From NCBI GenBank assembly GCA_050084985.1, contig JBITNC010000001.1:180730001-180794000 (forward strand): a DNA stretch of 64,000 nucleotides, read 5' to 3'. The notes under the pieces are model-generated. The model saw nothing but the letters and a program-made list of their open reading frames with translations. It did not search any database and was not told where the DNA came from. The position numbers and the translations under genes were made by a program. Below, in pieces: positions 60,688-64,000 of this stretch (positions within the stretch are counted from its first letter, which is position 1; the number at the start of each line of letters is the position of its first letter). Source of the DNA: Nageia nagi (lineage: Eukaryota; Pinophyta).

Positions 60688-60858
60688 ATGGTTGTTACCT
60701 ATATTTTAGGGGTGTTGTGCTCCATGGTGGTGGTAATACCATACTGGGCTCTCTTTAAACGCCCTCCTTCAGAATGGGGTTACTCCATGCCCACTGATAA
60801 GGACAGCGCCATTGCCAGGTTCCAAATTCTCAATAAAACCCTCAACTGCGTTATGTGA
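60688..60858 (+). CDS. Small ORF, 56 codons, hydrophobic N terminus
   Basis: ATG opens MVVTYILGVLCSMVVVIPYW, a stretch hydrophobic enough for a signal anchor or single membrane span, followed by ALFKRPPSEWGYSMPTDKDS and a short polar end; TGA at 60856-60858. I recognise no family. Codon use is more balanced than in the retroelement frames and the flanks are not repeat-like. It may be a complete small membrane protein or the first exon of a spliced gene; the ORF could also be chance. Confidence 0.4.
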   Translation: MVVTYILGVLCSMVVVIPYWALFKRPPSEWGYSMPTDKDSAIARFQILNKTLNCVM

Positions 60859-61826
60859 CATATTTCTAACTCTGTGTTAAATTCATGGGTGTTTTTTATT
60901 ATTGGCTTTATAGATACCCTTTTTATTTTAATGGAAACCCAGATAATGTGTATCGATACCCTTGGGACTATCTATATATAGACATATATTTATGGCGTCG
61001 TCATATTCTTACTCACATTCAACATGATAACTGTATTTGGATATTGGGTTCCCATTAATTTTTTTCTGAGTGGAAAGCAAATGAGGCATTTGCTGTTTGA
61101 GAGTTTTATTTTGTGGCTTCCTTGTACTGCGTCTTCAAATGCCTACAAATTTTAGGGTCTTGTTGAGAATGCAGCCTGAATTTGACTATGTTTGATCATT
61201 TTTCATCTAAGTTGAAACCGATCGTGAATTTATTAGCCAGGAGAGGATATGCAAATCCCATAAAATGGAGATAGAAATAGATGATCATTTCATCTTCAGA
61301 AGTTCATCTGACTGGAATTCAAGATGGATCTACTACCTCTCAAAAGACTTTCAAAGTTCTCCAGCATGCAATGGAAGTTTACAGAGGGTGCATTGATTAT
61401 TCAAAAGTTGAAATAGCATAAAACGCCCAACAATGTTTCCACCCACTGCCCTCATAAGAGTCTTTAAAGGACCAGTCAGCCTTTGCAGTAGTAGGCTACC
61501 TATATTACCCCGTAAATGCATAAAATATATACCAGTTACTCAAGCCTTGGACATTAGAAGTAACTTATCCCCTTTTCTTCTCTGGGGTCATTATCTTGTT
61601 AGTTGCAGTTCTAGAAAGCAATGACTACTTTGTAAGCTCTTTAGCTGCTTCTGTTTTTTATATTTTTTTAAGCTTTAGTTTGTGTTGCAATATAGTTAGA
61701 GTCCTATAGGGAAGCCTTCCTAATTTTGAACAGATTTCAAGTAGTTTCCATTTAATATTGAACTCGTGGAGGAAACAATTCTGAATTAGCTTGCCATTAA
61801 ACTACATTAAATGCCAAGTCAAACCA
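60859..61826. other. Region with only unsupported small frames
   Basis: Frames at 61265-61396 (MEIEIDDHFIFRSSSDWNSR...) and 61433-61624 have no recognisable domain. No element signature is seen. Probably introns or intergenic DNA beside the small ORF and the proteinase pseudogene. Confidence 0.4.
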
Positions 61827-61898
61827 GGCTGGCTAGGACTTTAAACTAGAACCTCCCAAATACAAGTCAGTGTGCTCTATTAACTAAGTTATAAGCCC
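61827..61898 (-). repeat. tRNA-derived head (pseudo-tRNA or SINE), minus strand
   Basis: The minus strand starts GGGCTTATAACTTAGTTAAT, has AGAGCAC, a decayed B-box GGTTCTAGTTTAAAGTCC and ends CCTAGCCAGCC, 72 nt. The layout is that of a tRNA (A box, anticodon arm, B box), but stems are imperfect. Same family as 62028-62098. Confidence 0.65.
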
Positions 61899-62027
61899 TA
61901 TTTTGGTTTCACATTTTATAATATCTCTTACAAAAGGTAGGATTTTAAATTTGAATATGGATATATTAAATTGGAAACTGTGTCCTTATCTAAGGCTTAT
62001 ATTGGAACAAAGTTTCAAACCAAAGAA

Positions 62028-62098
62028 GGGCTGATAGCTCAGTTGATAGAGCTTCAAACTATTATTTGCAAGAATCTGTAGGTTCAAGTCCTCGCCAG
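62028..62098 (+). repeat. tRNA-derived head (pseudo-tRNA or SINE), plus strand
   Basis: GGGCTGATAGCTCAGTTGAT, AGAGC, then GGTTCAAGTCC (62081-62091, a clear B box) and CTCGCCAG at the end, 71 nt. The D arm TAGCTCAGTTGATAGAGC is well kept; the acceptor stem is only partly paired, so a working tRNA is unlikely. No CCA is encoded, as usual in plants. It stands 130 bases from its inverted relative. Confidence 0.7.
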
Positions 62099-62553
62099 TT
62101 TGTTTTGAGTAGGCATTTAAAGAAGTTTATGGGCAAGTTAAAACGTAGATTTCAACTGCTCACTAGTAGAGAGAATATTTAATTCGGGAACCTATGGAAA
62201 AGGAGGAGAACAGAATATAATCTTTAAAAGTCATTCTACTTGCATACCCAAGCCTCCACTGCAGTTTCAGTGCATGTAGTGTATTAAGAATTGTTCTATG
62301 TCTTGGAAAGGATTGAAAGTTCTATTGAATTCAATAAGCTTATGTACATAATGAATTTTAGAGTTCCAACCTAGAGTCCGTTTTTGGCACATAATTTCCT
62401 CCATGCTTTCTAATGTTTGAGTTTCTGACCAATTTTGTAACTAGAAATTAATATCCAGAATTTTGAACAATACAAGCCAGATATTTTGCAGGCATAATCA
62501 CATATTCAATTAAAGATAAGGTAAGGTTCTCTTCATTCGTGACTAGAGCAAAC

Positions 62554-62673
62554 CTGATCTGGCCTGATCTTGAACTTTTCAGTTCCAATAGAAAATGATA
62601 CAGATGGCATGCTTGGTAATTGATTACAGTCAACAACTGATACTCCAGAAGCGATTGGCAATTGCTCACAGAG
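62554..62673 (-). pseudogene. Aspartic proteinase exon ending the saposin-like insert
   Basis: Acceptor ATATTCAG before 62673, donor GTTTGC after 62554. Forty open codons: LCEQLPIASGVSVVDCNQLP then SMPSVSFSIGTEKFKIRPDQ. It keeps the insert's L-C-E-x-L-P and D-C cysteines and the family's S-M-P-x-V-x-F-x-I-G block. It ends at P-D/E-Q, which I recall as an intron position in plant genes. Intact as far as it goes. Confidence 0.9.
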
Positions 62674-62779
62674 CTGAATATTACAAAGTGAGGAATCTTT
62701 AATTTTAAATAAAAATGCTACTGACTAATTATCTGTATCTATCTCAAGTCAAAATTTGACTAGGGACTAAGGAACCCTT

Positions 62780-62900
62780 TAAATAACTAATTCTTTTTTT
62801 ATATAACTAAGGATTTGCTCTGTTCTCAAAACTGAAAAATCTGTTCGCAAGGATTGTACCACTAGCAACAGCCAAAAACACAATGCCAGCTTAAGCCAAG
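62780..62900 (-). pseudogene. Probable decayed middle exon of the saposin-like insert
   Basis: A minus-strand frame ends with RTEQILSYIKKEL, close to the family's T-K-E-x-I-L-x-Y-I-N-x-L. The preceding part, WLLLVVQSLR, only loosely recalls M-A-V-V-W-x-Q-x-Q-L, and the C-x-x-C pair is lost. No good splice sites are seen. Weak call. Confidence 0.4.
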
Positions 62901-62996
62901 AGAGAGCTAAGATTTCAAGGGAATATATTCTTGCAAAGAATATTATGAAAAATTTCTAACAAATGAGAGAAGAACATAGAAACCAAACAAACTGAC

Positions 62997-63061
62997 CTAA
63001 CATCCTTAGTAACATCAAAAAAGCATAATCCAATCTTTGAGCACACCTCCCTAGGAATTAT
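62997..63061 (-). pseudogene. Aspartic proteinase exon starting the saposin-like insert
   Basis: Acceptor TTTTGCAG before 63061; donor GTCAGT after 62997. In phase with the preceding exon it reads IIPREVCSKIGLCFFDVTKD, matching the V-C-S-x-x-G-L-C start of the plant-specific insert, with both cysteines kept. 65 nt, so it ends in phase 2. Confidence 0.85.
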
Positions 63062-63198
63062 CTGCAAAATATAGCATTTAGAATATACCAGTTACAATTT
63101 GCTTCAATAAATCTTTTGCAAAGTTTTTTTGAAGGTACATGTTTTCATGTGTCATATTGACAAGCATGACTCACATGCATGTTAAATAAGCGACAAAC

Positions 63199-63312
63199 CT
63201 TTCTCATCAATAGCTCTAATATTATATCTTCATATTGCGATACCACTGTTTTACATTATTCACTTACAACACCTGATGCTCCAATAGCATGGTTTATTTG
63301 TGTTATAATTTC
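63199..63312 (-). pseudogene. Aspartic proteinase exon with ITQINHAIGASGVVS motif
   Basis: Acceptor CTGAGACAG precedes 63312 and donor GTTTGT follows 63199. The 38 codons read EIITQINHAIGASGVVSE, then TAA, then CKTVVSQYEDIILELLM. This is the hallmark block of plant aspartic proteinases just before the saposin-like insert (I-N-x-A-I-G-A-x-G-V-V-S, then C-K-x-V-V-x-x-Y). The stop sits where relatives have a polar residue, so a single base change would explain it. Confidence 0.88.
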
Positions 63313-63855
63313 CTGTCTCAGAAATAAAATCCACAAAATAAAAACTCTTCAAACAGCATGTGTGCAATTTATAAAGAGTAGAATAAAGAAGAATTCAAAC
63401 TGTGTCATGAATTTTTCAAAAATATCAAAGATAGCAAATTCACAACTGTTATACCAGTTAGTTGGTTCAATCTACTAGACTAACAACTAGTTTATTTACA
63501 GCGGGTTAACATTTTGTTATATCCGATTTAGATCAATGATTCCATTATCTGAAATCAACTCCACCTGTTGAATTTTAATAGCTCAGGAAATTGCCATTTA
63601 ACGTGAGTCTGACATGATTATCTTCAACAATTATGTTTTCCATGTTATTCTTTTGATATAGCTTTACCAAATGTTGATAAATATTTGATGATTAAACATA
63701 GAAACATTTAGCTTTTCTTCCGAAAAAATCTCAATATTCTTTTTCTATCACAGTTCACATCTAAAAAAGAATTAGCAAATATTAGTAGCTTTCATCTAAT
63801 ACACATTCAACTTCACATCCATAGCATGCGTCTCATAATCATAACCAATAGATAG
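63313..63855. other. Intron-like sequence of the proteinase remnant
   Basis: No frame supported. The exon with the second catalytic Asp (D-S/T-G-T-S-L-L) should be here or at about 63840-63860, but is not recognisable. Confidence 0.4.
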
Positions 63856-64000
63856 AAATCACTGTGACATACATTTTTAAAGCCAGTGTTACGGCCCCCA
63901 AAATATATATCTGTCATCAACGCTGATAAGTTCAAAATGTGAATATAAAACATTTTGCTTTGATAATCACTCTTTAAGTTTGAACATCTCCGTCAACATG

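Larger units (their letters stand above)
62554..63930 (-). pseudogene. Plant aspartic proteinase (phytepsin-like) gene remnant, several exons
   Basis: Minus-strand exons in the order of plant aspartic proteinases. There is a decayed piece at about 63860-63930, an exon of 38 codons at 63199-63312, one of 65 nt at 62997-63061, a doubtful one at about 62780-62900, and one of 40 codons at 62554-62673. They encode the end of the catalytic N-lobe and the plant-specific saposin-like insert. Enzymes of this family are vacuolar acid proteases. One in-frame TAA (63256-63258), loss of the second catalytic D-S/T-G exon and a decayed middle exon argue for a pseudogene. The final exon (R-V-G-F-A end) is not found. 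Confidence 0.8.

Noticed and set aside
62028-62098. Functional tRNA gene
   Set aside because: The D arm and B box are good but the acceptor stem pairs poorly and a related inverted copy lies nearby, so a SINE head or pseudo-tRNA is more likely.
62448-62669. Minus-strand ORF of 73 codons as a gene
   Set aside because: It is in a different frame from the aspartic proteinase exon at 62554-62673 and reads through the donor site; a shadow of that exon.
63179-63478. Plus-strand ORF of 99 codons
   Set aside because: It lies opposite the proteinase exon 63199-63312, which has clear family motifs and splice sites on the minus strand.

Overview
This window reads as nuclear DNA of a seed plant with a large, repeat-swollen, AT-rich genome. 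A gymnosperm would fit (old nested LTR retrotransposons, long non-coding element leaders, almost no intact genes), but the species cannot be told from the sequence. I see no bacterial-type operon, no rRNA gene, no CRISPR array and no intact long cellular gene.

Layout. 1-275 is a purine (GA) tract and 276-1370 is AT-rich with a degenerate duplication. 1380-4114 is a minus-strand Ty3/gypsy chromovirus remnant (RT/RNase H, integrase, chromodomain). 4115-32306 is a three-level nest. The outermost level is Copia-A (plus strand, decayed). Gypsy-B (10061-29712) is inserted in its reverse transcriptase with an ATATT target duplication. Copia-B (22821-29697, minus strand) is inserted in the 3' LTR of Gypsy-B with an ATTTT duplication. 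Gypsy-B carries gag and protease but no visible reverse transcriptase or integrase, and is filled with tandem repeats. 33840 to about 37990 is a truncated third copy of the same copia family (Copia-C, minus).

38000-41138 has few features: an unexplained ORF, a weak SINE-like trace and a candidate first coding exon with a splice donor (39872-39989). 41139-45325 is a roughly 4-kb unit bounded by 82-bp direct repeats. 45362-46615 is a decayed multi-exon gene of unknown family. A 132-bp TG microsatellite follows. 48541-51473 holds the gag, primer site and LTR of a minus-strand Gypsy-E. 51474-57381 is Copia-D, a gag-only element with very long, array-filled LTRs. 57933-59260 holds one more gypsy LTR and one more gypsy gag remnant.

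The right end (60180-64000) is different. It has more balanced base composition, a 56-codon ORF with a hydrophobic start, two tRNA-derived heads in inverted orientation, and, on the minus strand from 62554, exons of a plant aspartic proteinase with the plant-specific saposin-like insert. The exon at 63199-63312 has clean splice sites but one in-frame stop, so the copy is probably a pseudogene.

How parts work together: most 'genes' are gag, protease, integrase and RT/RNase H modules of retrotransposons, nearly all broken. Gypsy-B and Copia-D look non-autonomous and would have depended on enzymes supplied in trans.
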